The notes beneath the pieces were generated by a model. The model made no database searches and was not told the DNA's origin. It saw only the letters and a list, made by a program, of their open reading frames with translations. Shown here in pieces: positions 43,271 through 52,085 of a DNA stretch of 64,000 nucleotides; the stretch's first letter is position 1, and each line of letters starts with the position of its first letter. The position numbers and the translations under genes were made by a program. Source of the DNA: an uncultured Poribacteria bacterium (GTDB lineage: Bacteria > Poribacteria > WGA-4E > WGA-3G); contig OY282383.1 in the NCBI GenBank assembly GCA_958295855.1, positions 2,212,481 to 2,276,480 on the forward strand, written 5' to 3'.

Positions 43271-44878
43271 ATGAGACGTTTTGGCACTGAAGGCCGTTTG
43301 TACCCTGAAGATAACTACATTGTCCCGCGCACAAAAGAGACTGCCAATTTCATCAGCCGTGTCAAACAAGGCAAATACATCGTCCTTTTTGCACCACGAC
43401 AGACCGGCAAAACCACCTTTTTTCACTACGCGTTAGATACCCTCGAAAACGAAGAACCAATCTACTTCCCTATTCCGCTAAATTTTGAGACTTATGAGGA
43501 CTGTACCCCTTCCGAATTCTACGGAGGCCTCAGCGAAGACATTCGCGAGGGAGTAGAGAGTATTTTTCAGATGCGTGGAGAGGTGTTGCCTGCGGCGTTA
43601 ACGCAATTTTTGGGGAATGCACAGATAGCCAACCATCTCTCGGTAAGAAGGTTCTTTAGACAATTTGCGAGTTTGATGGCTGATAAGCGGATTGTCCTTA
43701 TCATTGACGAGTTTGATGCAATCCCACAAGCGGCAGTCAAGGGGTTCCTGCGTTCATTACGCCATATCTACCTCTCCGGTAGGACGCGATGCCCGCATAG
43801 CGTCGGCATTATTGGAGTCAAGAATATCACACAACTCAACTACGACCGGTCTGTCTCACCGTTCAATATTCAAGATGAGTTCCATTTGCCCAACTTTACA
43901 CTTGAACAGGTGCGCGAACTCCTCGGGCAGTATACAGACGAAGTTGGCCAAGCCTTCGCGCCTGAAGTCATCAAAAATCTTTACAAACAGACTGCCGGCC
44001 AACCTGTGCTTGTCAACCGCCTCGCGCAGATTCTCACCGAAGAGATGGACATTCCGATAACCGAAACAATTAAGATGGAACACTTTACAACGGCGCACGC
44101 GCAACTCCTCCACAACAGGAACACCAATATTGGGCATCTGACAACAAATATCCGAAAAGACGCGCGTTTTGAAAAAATCCTCATGAGAATTACCGCGCAC
44201 GACGAGGGCGTGCCTTTCAACATAGATGATGACAATATCAGTGAACTCGCAACTTACGGTGTCATCGCTAAAGGCGCTGATGGAATGTGTGACATTGCCA
44301 ATCCGATTTATCTCTACCGCATTCTGCGAGCATTCAAACCCACAGTGAACGGCCTAGAGGAGGATTACTTCCCCGAAGACAACCTCACAGGCTTCCGAGC
44401 TTATCTTACAGACACAGGACAGATTGCCATGGAACTGTTACTTGATAACTTCCGGGACTTCATCACGCGTGCAGGCTTCCGAATTCTGCAAGTACCCCAA
44501 ACGCCGCGAGAGTCTGTCGGCCGGCACCTCCTCCTCACCTATCTCGACCAGTTCGTCCAGGCGGTAGGTGGGAGCATGTACCTTGAAGTGCAAACCGGGC
44601 GCGGTAGGATAGACGTCCTCATCGCGCATAACGCCCGAAAATACATCGTCGAAACAAAGATTTGGAGAGGCGAGGGCCGCTATCAAGCAGGCAAGCAGCA
44701 GCTCGCCGCGTATCTCAAATTGGAGGGAGCAACCGAAGGATACTACGTCGTCTTTGATCATCGAAAGGGTGCAGCACCACGTGTAGAAGCAGATACGTTA
44801 GAAGGAGCCCTGACGATTCGGAGTTATGTCATTCCTGTGGTGCAAGAAGCCCCTTCATTAATTGTCTCTTCACAGTGA
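43271..44878 (+). CDS. AAA-like ATPase with C-terminal PD-(D/E)XK nuclease domain, copy 1
   Basis: 535 residues. Walker A is APRQTGKTT (residues 41-49) and Walker B IVLIIDEFD (near 140). The middle is the usual AAA lid region (FNIQDEFHLPNFTLEQVREL). The C-terminus holds a nuclease core: RIDVLIAHNARKYIVETKIW (near 445-464), giving the D...ExK pattern, with GKQQLAAYL after it. Similar ATPase-nuclease proteins form defence or mobile-element-related families of unclear function. AAGGAG lies before the ATG. It is followed by a paralogue 21 bp downstream, so both are co-transcribed. Confidence 0.85.
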   Translation: MRRFGTEGRLYPEDNYIVPRTKETANFISRVKQGKYIVLFAPRQTGKTTFFHYALDTLENEEPIYFPIPLNFETYEDCTPSEFYGGLSEDIREGVESIFQMRGEVLPAALTQFLGNAQIANHLSVRRFFRQFASLMADKRIVLIIDEFDAIPQAAVKGFLRSLRHIYLSGRTRCPHSVGIIGVKNITQLNYDRSVSPFNIQDEFHLPNFTLEQVRELLGQYTDEVGQAFAPEVIKNLYKQTAGQPVLVNRLAQILTEEMDIPITETIKMEHFTTAHAQLLHNRNTNIGHLTTNIRKDARFEKILMRITAHDEGVPFNIDDDNISELATYGVIAKGADGMCDIANPIYLYRILRAFKPTVNGLEEDYFPEDNLTGFRAYLTDTGQIAMELLLDNFRDFITRAGFRILQVPQTPRESVGRHLLLTYLDQFVQAVGGSMYLEVQTGRGRIDVLIAHNARKYIVETKIWRGEGRYQAGKQQLAAYLKLEGATEGYYVVFDHRKGAAPRVEADTLEGALTIRSYVIPVVQEAPSLIVSSQ

Positions 44879-44899
44879 ACTTTAACGCAGAGGAAAAAA

Positions 44900-46528
44900 A
44901 TGAAAACGTTTGGAACCGAAGGCCCCGTGTCCCGAGAAGAAAACTACATTGTCAGCCGCGCTGCTGAACTCGCAGACTTCATAGAGCGAGTCAAGCAGGG
45001 AAAATACCTCGTTATATTCGCCCCTCGACAAACAGGTAAAACCACCTTTTTTCACTACGCATTAGATACCCTCGAAAACGAAGAGCCAATCTACTTCCCT
45101 ATTCCGCTAAATTTTGAGACTTATGAGGACTGTACCCCTTCCGAATTCTACGGAGGCCTCAGCGAAGACATTCGCGAGGGAGTAGAGAGTATTTTTCAGA
45201 TGCGTGGAGAGGTGTTGCCTGCGGCGTTAACGCAATTTTTGGGGAATGCACAGATAGCCAACCATCTCTCGGTAAGAAGGTTCTTTAGACAATTTGCGAG
45301 TTTGATGGTTGATAAGCGGATTGTCCTCATCATTGACGAGTTTGATGGCATCCCCCAGGAGGCCGCAAAGGGGTTTCTTCACGCCCTACGCCACATCTAC
45401 CTCTTGAGAGCCGCGCCCCGATGTCCCTATAGCCTCGGCATCGTTGGTGTCAAGAGCATCGCGCAACACAACTACGATCGCTCAATCTCTCCCTTTAATA
45501 TTCAGGACGAATTCGCTTTACCCAATTTCACGCGTGAACAGGTGCACGAACTCATCGGACAGTATACAGACGAAGTCGGCCAAGCCTTCGCGCCTGAAGT
45601 CATCAAAAGTCTTCACAAACAGACTGCCGGCCAACCTTTTCTCGTCAACCGACTCGCCCAAATTATCACAGCCGAATTGGAAATTCCAAAGACTGAGTCA
45701 ATTACAATGGCCCACTTCTCAAAGGCACACAGGCGGCTCCTTCGTGAACAAAACCGCAACATTCAGCACCTGCTCACCAATATTCGCAGAAACCCCCGCT
45801 TTGAGACGCTCCTGATGGAGATTACATCTTACGATAAAGGCGTGGATTTCAACTTGGACAATGAAGTCATCAGCGAGCTCGCCACTTATGGCGTTATAGC
45901 GGAAGATGCCAACGGTATGTGTAAGGTTGTTAATCCGATATATCAGTACCGCATCATGCGAGCGTTCAAGCACCCAGTTAACGGCTTGGAGCGAGAATAC
46001 TTCCCCGAAGACACCCGCGCCGGCTTTCGAGATTACCTCACGCCCGATGGACACCTCCACATGCAACCGCTCCTTGATAACTTCAAGGATTTTATCGCCC
46101 GTGCAGGTTTCCGCATCCTGCAAATACCGGATACCCCGCAAGAGTTCGTCGGCCAATATCTCCTCTTCACCTATCTCGATGGATTTGTCCGCCTCATGGG
46201 CGGTGACATGTATCTTGAAGTCCAAACCGGGAGAGGCAGGATAGACCTCCTCATCCGCCACAACGAGCGCAAGTATATTGTCGAGACAAAGATTTGGGAA
46301 GGAGCCCTGCTTTATGAGGCAGGCAAGAGGCAGCTCACTCATTATGTCAGATTGGAGGCGGCGAGGGAGGGATACTACGTAGTGTTTGATCATCGCAAAG
46401 GCCCTGACTCTCGGGTAGAAACTGAAACAGTGGATGGTTTGACGATTCGGAGTTATGTCATTCCTGTGGTGCAAGAACGGCCTTCAGATGTTCGGCACGC
46501 CTCTGGTACTCGCGAATCAGGCAGTTGA
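44900..46528 (+). CDS. AAA-like ATPase with C-terminal PD-(D/E)XK nuclease domain, copy 2
   Basis: 542 residues, paralogue of 43271-44878 with the same motifs: APRQTGKTT, IVLIIDEFD, and RIDLLIRHNERKYIVETKIW in the nuclease core. The segment 45038-45353 is almost identical to 43409-43724 in DNA, while flanks differ much more, indicating gene conversion. Preceded by GAGGAAAAAA. Two copies side by side may form a heteromer or provide different targets; function is unknown. Confidence 0.85.
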   Translation: MKTFGTEGPVSREENYIVSRAAELADFIERVKQGKYLVIFAPRQTGKTTFFHYALDTLENEEPIYFPIPLNFETYEDCTPSEFYGGLSEDIREGVESIFQMRGEVLPAALTQFLGNAQIANHLSVRRFFRQFASLMVDKRIVLIIDEFDGIPQEAAKGFLHALRHIYLLRAAPRCPYSLGIVGVKSIAQHNYDRSISPFNIQDEFALPNFTREQVHELIGQYTDEVGQAFAPEVIKSLHKQTAGQPFLVNRLAQIITAELEIPKTESITMAHFSKAHRRLLREQNRNIQHLLTNIRRNPRFETLLMEITSYDKGVDFNLDNEVISELATYGVIAEDANGMCKVVNPIYQYRIMRAFKHPVNGLEREYFPEDTRAGFRDYLTPDGHLHMQPLLDNFKDFIARAGFRILQIPDTPQEFVGQYLLFTYLDGFVRLMGGDMYLEVQTGRGRIDLLIRHNERKYIVETKIWEGALLYEAGKRQLTHYVRLEAAREGYYVVFDHRKGPDSRVETETVDGLTIRSYVIPVVQERPSDVRHASGTRESGS

Positions 46529-46581
46529 TTTGGCAGGGCCACTGAAAATGCAACCATTTTTGTTCAATTCCAGAATTCCTG

Positions 46582-46610
46582 TTGACATACCTGCACAAAT
46601 AGCGTATACT
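46582..46610 (+). promoter_or_regulatory. Sigma70-type promoter upstream of the PmoA-like gene
   Basis: -35 TTGACA (46582-46587), 17-nt spacer, -10 TATACT (46605-46610). The leader would be about 165 nt and contains a palindromic segment GCGACCAGAGGTCGC near 46750. Confidence 0.75.
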
Positions 46611-46783
46611 TTTTTCGACATGAGTAGAGAATAAGAATGACGCGGTGATTCACAATTGAGGCTTTGCGTGTCCGGAACCTATAGAGGCATCCACGCGCAC
46701 ACGCAACGGAAATAGATGAGATTCAAAAACCATAACCTTGGGGATATCGCGACCAGAGGTCGCTCCTACTACGGGGAGAAATA

Positions 46784-47635
46784 ATGGGTAATTTTGAAGT
46801 CAAAGTAAATGCCAAAACCCATTTAGTTGTTGAAAGCAATACGGGGCGCTGTTTGGGCGGGGTCGGTGCCAACTTTTATCGCCCCTTTGTTTTTCCACTC
46901 TATACACCAGCAGGACATACCGTCGTTCAGGAGTTTGCCTTCGATCATCCGTTCCACAACGGTGTCTTCGTCGGACAGGGACCGGTAAAGGTTGGTGAGC
47001 GGGAAGCAGGCTTTTGGGCAGCACCGCCCCGCCGTTCTTTCACAGATAAAATCTTTGAGAATTTGGGACGGATGGATACGCAGAAAGCGAGCGACATGGT
47101 ACCGCATGCCGATGGCGTTCAATTCGTTCAGAAGGTTATCTGGCGCGATGCGAACGAAGAGCCGTTGATTGACGAAATTCGGCGCGTGAATTTGTGGGCG
47201 CTCTCCGATGCAACGGTATGTGATATGACAAGCGAAAAGATTGCCACCTACGGTGCTGTCGAATATCCGCAGACAAAGTACGGAAGCATCGGCATCCGCG
47301 TCGAACCGCGGCTGCTGCCTGTGATGGGTGGCGTTATTATCGCTGACAACAGTCGCAGTGGTGCTCCGGAAGTAGTTCACGAGGGTGAATCGGATTTCGT
47401 TGCATACCAAAACCTGCTGCCCAGCCATGGGCAATGTGGCGTTTTTATGACGATCCTCGATGAAGGGGTGCGCGGGCCGTGGTTCATTCGGGCTTACGGC
47501 ATGGCACTCTATAACCCGACGTGGACAGGTTCAGTAGCAACACCGGCAGGTGGCACCTGGAAAATTTCGCTTCGGGTTGTTGCCTACGACGGAGAATTGA
47601 CAGCGGCACGTGCAGCGCGGTGGTGTGAAATATAA
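46784..47635 (+). CDS. PmoA/DUF6807-family protein
   Basis: 283 residues. Marked by FPLYTPAGHTVVQEFAFDHPFHNGVFVG (near 38-65), the signature of the so-called methane oxygenase PmoA family (PF14100-type) that is common in Planctomycetes and related bacteria. The name does not imply methane oxidation here. A beta-sandwich is likely; the histidines (DHPFHNG) may bind metal or substrate. No signal peptide. GGGGAG lies before the ATG. It lies next to the BMP transporter genes, possibly handling the imported compound. Confidence 0.85.
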   Translation: MGNFEVKVNAKTHLVVESNTGRCLGGVGANFYRPFVFPLYTPAGHTVVQEFAFDHPFHNGVFVGQGPVKVGEREAGFWAAPPRRSFTDKIFENLGRMDTQKASDMVPHADGVQFVQKVIWRDANEEPLIDEIRRVNLWALSDATVCDMTSEKIATYGAVEYPQTKYGSIGIRVEPRLLPVMGGVIIADNSRSGAPEVVHEGESDFVAYQNLLPSHGQCGVFMTILDEGVRGPWFIRAYGMALYNPTWTGSVATPAGGTWKISLRVVAYDGELTAARAARWCEI

Positions 47636-47666
47636 GTGAAGTGCACGCTCGGACAGCGCACATACT

Positions 47667-47690
47667 GGTATTAACCCCTGCAAAGCAGTG
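47667..47690. repeat. Partial GTAT-hairpin element before the ABC ATPase gene
   Basis: GGTATTAACCCCTGCAAAGCAG is one arm and loop of the family; the second arm is changed (TGGAAA). It directly precedes the start of the ABC ATPase gene. Confidence 0.65.
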
Positions 47691-47699
47691 GAAAAAGAG

Positions 47700-49310
47700 A
47701 TGAAAGCGAACCTCCTGGAACTTCAGAACATTACAAAAACATTCGGACAACTGGTTGCAGTAGACCGGGTCAATTTTGAACTGCAAGCAGGTGAAATCCA
47801 CGCCATTTTAGGAGAGAACGGCGCAGGCAAGTCCACGCTGATGAATCTTATCTATGGGCTTTACCAACCATCAGGGGGAAGCCTTCATGTCTCTGGAGAA
47901 TCCAAAGTTTTTGCATCGCCGCGCGACGCAATTGCAAACGGCATCGGCATGGTGCATCAACATTTTATGCTCATAGAGAACCTCACCGTTGCTGAAAATA
48001 TAGCACTGAGCCTTGGACAATTGGACGTTGAATCTGGAAGGACATGGTTGGAAGGCAAGGAGGAGGCAAGGAGGGAAGAAGTGCCTCCCCCTCACTCTTC
48101 CCATCTTCCAGGCCGCCAATCCTTTTGGTTTAAGAAGGCAGAGGCTGTTGAAATAACCGAGGCACTGTCGCAGAGGTTTGGCCTCGCCGTCGACGCGAGG
48201 GCCCTGGTGCGGACGCTTTCTGTGGGGTTAAAACAACGGGTTGAAATCCTAAAAGCCCTCGCCGTTGATGCCCGTATGCTAATCCTTGATGAACCAACAG
48301 CGGTGCTCAGTCCACAAGAGGTAGATGGATTTTTTACAATTCTGCGCAAACTGCAAGCCGATGGCCGCGCTATCATCTTCATTAGCCATAAAATGAAAGA
48401 GGTTTTGAACATCAGCGATAGAATTACCGTGCTCAGACGTGGAAAAAAGGTTTACGTTGGCAAGACCGGTGAGCTCACATCGCGTGAACTGGCAAGAGAG
48501 ATGCTTGGCGAAGAGGTCGCGGAGGTGAAACGCAAGGAGAGTCATGCCACAACAGACGTGGTACTACAGATTTCAGGTCTGACGGTACAAGGCAGTAGCG
48601 GGGTTAGCAACCCCTCCCACCTGGCGGTGGCGGATGTCTCTATGGAAACCTATCGCGGTGAAATCGTCGGGATAGCAGGGGTTGACGGAAATGGGCAGCG
48701 TGAACTGGCGGAAGCAATTATGGGATTGCGGCAGCTCGCGGCCGGAAAGATAGAAATATTAGGGACAGCACCGCGAGGCACAAAAGAGATTCGCCAGCGT
48801 GGTGTCGGCTACATTCCCGAAGATAGACAAACGATGGGGGTAATCGCTTCTTTTTCTATTGCAGAGAATCTGCTGCTGAGTGTGACGCGCTTAGTAGATG
48901 TAGCGAAGTGGGGCGTGATTGATGGAAAAACGAAACAAGCACTATCCGAACACCTAGTCACCGAATATGACATCCGTCCGCCCAACGCTCACATGCCTGC
49001 TGAGGCACTTTCCGGTGGTAATCAACAGAAGGTGGTGCTTGCGCGAGAAATATCCCCTAATCCTGAGCTCCTCATAGCGGTTAACCCCACTCGGGGCTTA
49101 GACATCAGTGCCGCACACTATGTGCATCAGAATTTGCTTGCACAGCGCGACCGGAAAAAATCTGTGCTGTTAATCTCAACCGAGTTAGACGAAGTGTTGC
49201 AACTGAGTGACCGGATTTATGTGATGTCAAGAGGCAAACTGATTGAGGCAACACCCCACCGGGACGACATAACGGCCTTGGGATTATTGATGACAGGAGA
49301 AAATTCCTAG
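47700..49310 (+). CDS. BMP-type nucleoside ABC transporter ATP-binding protein
   Basis: 536 residues with two nucleotide-binding domains. Domain 1: Walker A GENGAGKST, signature LSVGLKQRVEI (the usual degenerate form in this family) and Walker B RMLILDEPT. Domain 2: GVDGNGQRE in place of Walker A, signature LSGGNQQKVV. In domain 1 about 40 residues (near 113-151) with low-complexity sequence (GRTWLEGKEEARREE...LPGRQSFW) are inserted and look like a repeat element. The ATG at 47700 follows GGAAAAAGAG; a GTG 12 nt upstream is in the palindrome. It energises import with the two permeases downstream. Confidence 0.92.
   Translation: MKANLLELQNITKTFGQLVAVDRVNFELQAGEIHAILGENGAGKSTLMNLIYGLYQPSGGSLHVSGESKVFASPRDAIANGIGMVHQHFMLIENLTVAENIALSLGQLDVESGRTWLEGKEEARREEVPPPHSSHLPGRQSFWFKKAEAVEITEALSQRFGLAVDARALVRTLSVGLKQRVEILKALAVDARMLILDEPTAVLSPQEVDGFFTILRKLQADGRAIIFISHKMKEVLNISDRITVLRRGKKVYVGKTGELTSRELAREMLGEEVAEVKRKESHATTDVVLQISGLTVQGSSGVSNPSHLAVADVSMETYRGEIVGIAGVDGNGQRELAEAIMGLRQLAAGKIEILGTAPRGTKEIRQRGVGYIPEDRQTMGVIASFSIAENLLLSVTRLVDVAKWGVIDGKTKQALSEHLVTEYDIRPPNAHMPAEALSGGNQQKVVLAREISPNPELLIAVNPTRGLDISAAHYVHQNLLAQRDRKKSVLLISTELDEVLQLSDRIYVMSRGKLIEATPHRDDITALGLLMTGENS
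48022..48135. repeat. Purine/pyrimidine-rich insertion in the ABC ATPase gene
   Basis: Purine-rich GGAAGGACATGGTTGGAAGG... and pyrimidine-rich ...CACTCTTCCCATCTTCCAGG halves face each other and are imperfectly complementary. The insertion keeps the frame. A similar segment opens the permease gene (49333-49450). Confidence 0.6.
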
Positions 49311-49322
49311 CAACACGTACGG

Positions 49323-50501
49323 ATGCTTGATAAGGATGGAAAGGTGGAAGAAAAGAAGAAAGGCGGAAAGGAATTGGCTGGAAAGAAGGAGAGGGGGAAA
49401 GATGGAAAAAGGAGTTGGGCTTCCCTGCTTTCAACCCAACCTCCAATCTTTCAGTCTGCCAAACTTTTTGATTATCTGCGCTGGATGGCGGCCCCTGCCC
49501 TGATTCTGGGGAGCGCGTTTGTCACAAACGGTATTATCATGTTGCTGTGTGGCTATAACCCGTTGGAGGCTTACGCAGCGGCTATCGGCGGGGCATTCGG
49601 CACTGGACGCAAATTTGGGGAAACGTTGGTGAAAAGCACCCCGTTTCTGATGACCGGACTGTCTGTGGCTATCGCCTTTCGGTGTGGGATTTGGAATATC
49701 GGCGCGGAAGGACAATTTCTGGTAGGTGCTTTAGGGGCAACGTGGTTTGGGACAAAGGTTGCTGTGCTGTTTCCCGCTCAACCCTGGCTGGCGGTGCCGC
49801 TCTGCTTAGGCATTGCAGGGTTTGCCGGCGGTATATGGGGACTCCTCCCGGCAATCCTCAAGGTTACCCGCGGCGTGAACGAAGTCATTAGCACGATTAT
49901 GTTGAACTATGTTGCCATCCACCTCGTTAGCTTGATGGTAGATGGCGGGCCCTTGCAGGAGGCAGCCAAACGCGGCCCGCAGAGCGATCGGATAGCCGAA
50001 TGGGTGTTTTTGCCCCGACTGCTTCCGCCACACCGAATTCACCTCGGCATTGGCATCGCTGTGGCGTTAGCTGTTGTGCTGACATTTATTCTGTTTCGTA
50101 CAACGTTCGGGTATCAGCTTCGGGCAGTAGGCGAGAGCGCATCTGCAGCAGAAGCAGCTGGCATTTCGAGTGTACAGAACACCCTCCGCGTCTTTTTCAT
50201 CAGCGGGGCGTTGGCCGGCCTCGGCGGTGCGATTGAACTGACAGCACTGGCACGGCGGCTTTTCCTCAACTTTTCACCGGGATACGGCTACACCGCGATT
50301 GCCGTTGCGTTATTGGCGAAGTTGCATCCGTTGGTAACGGTTGCCGCGGCACTCCTGTTTGGCGCGCTCACGACAGGCTCTTATGGCATGCAACGGGAGG
50401 TAGGCATCTCCGACAAGGTGACGCTGGTGATGCAGGCGACAATTCTTCTTTTCGTTATTGGCTATAGTTCTGTCCAATTCTTCCGGAAGCGTGTTTCGTA
50501 G
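49323..50501 (+). CDS. BMP-type nucleoside ABC transporter permease 1
   Basis: 392 residues. From about residue 48 this is an inner-membrane permease with about eight hydrophobic segments and family landmarks GIWNIGAEGQFLVGA, TRGVNEVISTIMLNYVA and AVGESASAAEAAGISS. The first 47 residues are a lysine/glycine-rich low-complexity part (DGKVEEKKKGGKELAGKK) encoded by a purine-rich repeat, so the original start may be downstream; no start there has a good Shine-Dalgarno sequence. It follows the ATPase gene by 12 bp. Forms the channel with permease 2. Confidence 0.9.
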   Translation: MLDKDGKVEEKKKGGKELAGKKERGKDGKRSWASLLSTQPPIFQSAKLFDYLRWMAAPALILGSAFVTNGIIMLLCGYNPLEAYAAAIGGAFGTGRKFGETLVKSTPFLMTGLSVAIAFRCGIWNIGAEGQFLVGALGATWFGTKVAVLFPAQPWLAVPLCLGIAGFAGGIWGLLPAILKVTRGVNEVISTIMLNYVAIHLVSLMVDGGPLQEAAKRGPQSDRIAEWVFLPRLLPPHRIHLGIGIAVALAVVLTFILFRTTFGYQLRAVGESASAAEAAGISSVQNTLRVFFISGALAGLGGAIELTALARRLFLNFSPGYGYTAIAVALLAKLHPLVTVAAALLFGALTTGSYGMQREVGISDKVTLVMQATILLFVIGYSSVQFFRKRVS

Positions 50502-50864
50502 GCACTTGGCGAATTTTTAACAATTAGGTTTCTGCTCCGATTTTTCCGCATGAGGTATTTACCCCCGCAAGCGGGGAATGCACCCTCTGCAAAATCGGGC
50601 TTTCGTAATGAGTTCTAGCGTGCTGCCTCCTAATTGAGGTTGCATAAGAAACCTCCGACGAGATCTTTCGTCAATTCAGTTTCTGCTCCGATTTTTCCGC
50701 ATGAGGTATTTACCCCCGCAAGCGGGGAATGCACCCTCTGCAAAATCGGGCTTTCGTAATGAGTTCTAGCGTGCTGCCTCCTAATTGAGGTTGCATAAGA
50801 AACCTCCGACGAGATCTACAGTGCATTGTTATACCTATCTTGCATTCTCAATTCTCCGCAAGGA
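50502..50864. other. Repeat-filled spacer between the two permease genes
   Basis: No gene. It contains two tandem copies of a 138-bp sequence with 151-bp spacing (50529-50666, 50680-50817), each with a CCCCGC-AA-GCGGGG hairpin and the CTCCGACGAGATCT end, followed by the family-2 end that leads into the next gene. Confidence 0.85.
50529..50817. repeat. Tandem duplication, 138 bp x 2, 151-bp period
   Basis: By eye the copies 50529-50666 and 50680-50817 are identical. The unit starts TTTCTGCTCCGATTTTTCCG, includes ACCCCCGCAAGCGGGG, and ends AACCTCCGACGAGATCT. A related element lies at 55812-55894 and a decayed inverted one at about 51985-52085. Confidence 0.9.
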
Positions 50865-51839
50865 ATGACGAAAAGGCAAATTGTTAAAAATATGTTTGAA
50901 GATATTCTGGCGGCAACAATTCGCGGGGCAACCCCGCTACTGCTCGCAGCATTAGGCGAGGTAGTCTCCCAACGCGCGGGAGTAATCAACATCGGCATCG
51001 AGGGAATGATGCTGATGGGTGCGTTTTTTGGCATGGTGGGCTCTTACTACACAGCAGAGCTACCATGGCTGGCACCGTGGTGTGGGCTCTTCATTGCAGG
51101 ATTAAGCGGACTTCTAACAGCCGCCCTCTTCGCGTTCTTTGCGCTTAGGCTGCGGGGCGACCAGGTTGTCATCGGCACAGCGGTAACCCTTTTAGCATTA
51201 GGTTTGACAGAGGTGATATATCAACGGCTGTTTGGCGTGACAGGCACCTCGCTTCGGGTGCCAGCGTTCGGGCAGTTGGAGATTCCGATCCTGTCAAAAC
51301 TCCCTATCTTAGGTGGTGCCCTATTTTCGCATAACATTCTCGTCTTTTTGACGTTCCTGCTCGTACCATGCGTCTATATTTTCCTCTACCACACACAACC
51401 CGGCCTCAGGATTCGCGCCTGTGGAGAACATCCGAGGGCGATTTCCACCGTTGGGGCGAATGTTTTGGGCCTGCGGACGGTGTGTTTGTTGTTCGCGGGT
51501 GCAATGGCAGGCATGGCAGGCGGTTATCTGTCGCTTGCGGATGTACCCTATTTTACCCCTGGCATGACGGTGGGGCGTGGGTTTATTGCCTTGGCAATAG
51601 TCATCTTCGGGAAATGGCACCCTGTGAAGGCGTGTGGTGCGGCACTGCTGTTCGGGCTCGGCTCGGCATTGGATGTGCGGTTTCAGGCAGCGGGCTGGGA
51701 TATCCCGTACCAGTTGCTGTTGATGTTGCCTTATGTCCTTTGCTTGGCAGTGCTAGCGGGGTTTGTGGGGCGCGCAGAGGCACCGCTGGCACTTGGAAAA
51801 CCCTACGGCGGAAGGGTAGGCACGAGGCACTACCCCTAA
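50865..51839 (+). CDS. BMP-type nucleoside ABC transporter permease 2
   Basis: 324 residues from the ATG at 50865 (alternatively 50892, MFEDILAATIRG, where the family usually starts). Eight to ten hydrophobic segments with landmarks RAGVINIGIEGMMLMGAFFG, GDQVVIGTAVTLLALG, GEHPRAISTVGANVLG and GRGFIALAIVIFGKWHP. The start lies at the end of a family-2 repeat (CCGCAAGGAATG). The last codons (GGRVGTRHYP) run into a GGGTAGGCACGAGGCACTACCC repeat that supplies the stop. Works with permease 1 and the ATPase in nucleoside-type uptake. Confidence 0.9.
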   Translation: MTKRQIVKNMFEDILAATIRGATPLLLAALGEVVSQRAGVINIGIEGMMLMGAFFGMVGSYYTAELPWLAPWCGLFIAGLSGLLTAALFAFFALRLRGDQVVIGTAVTLLALGLTEVIYQRLFGVTGTSLRVPAFGQLEIPILSKLPILGGALFSHNILVFLTFLLVPCVYIFLYHTQPGLRIRACGEHPRAISTVGANVLGLRTVCLLFAGAMAGMAGGYLSLADVPYFTPGMTVGRGFIALAIVIFGKWHPVKACGAALLFGLGSALDVRFQAAGWDIPYQLLLMLPYVLCLAVLAGFVGRAEAPLALGKPYGGRVGTRHYP

Positions 51840-51870
51840 GAAGGGCAGGCACGAGGCACTGCCCCTACAA
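51815..51870. repeat. Two GGGTAGGCACGAGGCACTACCCCTA-type repeats
   Basis: GGGTAGGCACGAGGCACTACCCCTA and GGGCAGGCACGAGGCACTGCCCCTA lie in tandem at the end of permease 2; a third member is at 55697-55722 inside the Omp85 gene. Confidence 0.85.
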
Positions 51871-51984
51871 CGCAAGCGAGGCGCTGATAGAGTTGGCTAT
51901 CAGGGAAACCTGTGCTGGAAACTTTGATGCGTCTGCTCTTTCTTGGCTAATTAGTTAAGAACAACTTTCTGATAGAGAGGAAAC

Positions 51985-52085
51985 CCGATTTTGAGCAGCT
52001 TCTTCCCCCGCTTTGCTTCCCTCCCGCCCGGTTCCTTGGGGAAAAAGCAATCAACGGAAAAATCGGAGCAAAAACTGAATTGTTA
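51985..52085. repeat. Decayed inverted copy of the CCGATTTTTCCG element
   Basis: The reverse complement of GCTCCGATTTTTCCG occurs (CGGAAAAATCGGAGCAAAA) with a broken hairpin (CCCCCGCTTTGC...). It lies just after the Omp85 stop codon. Confidence 0.6.

Noticed and set aside
46784..47635. Particulate methane monooxygenase subunit from the family name PmoA
   Set aside because: The protein is soluble, has no membrane helices and no pmoB/pmoC neighbours; the family name is misleading.
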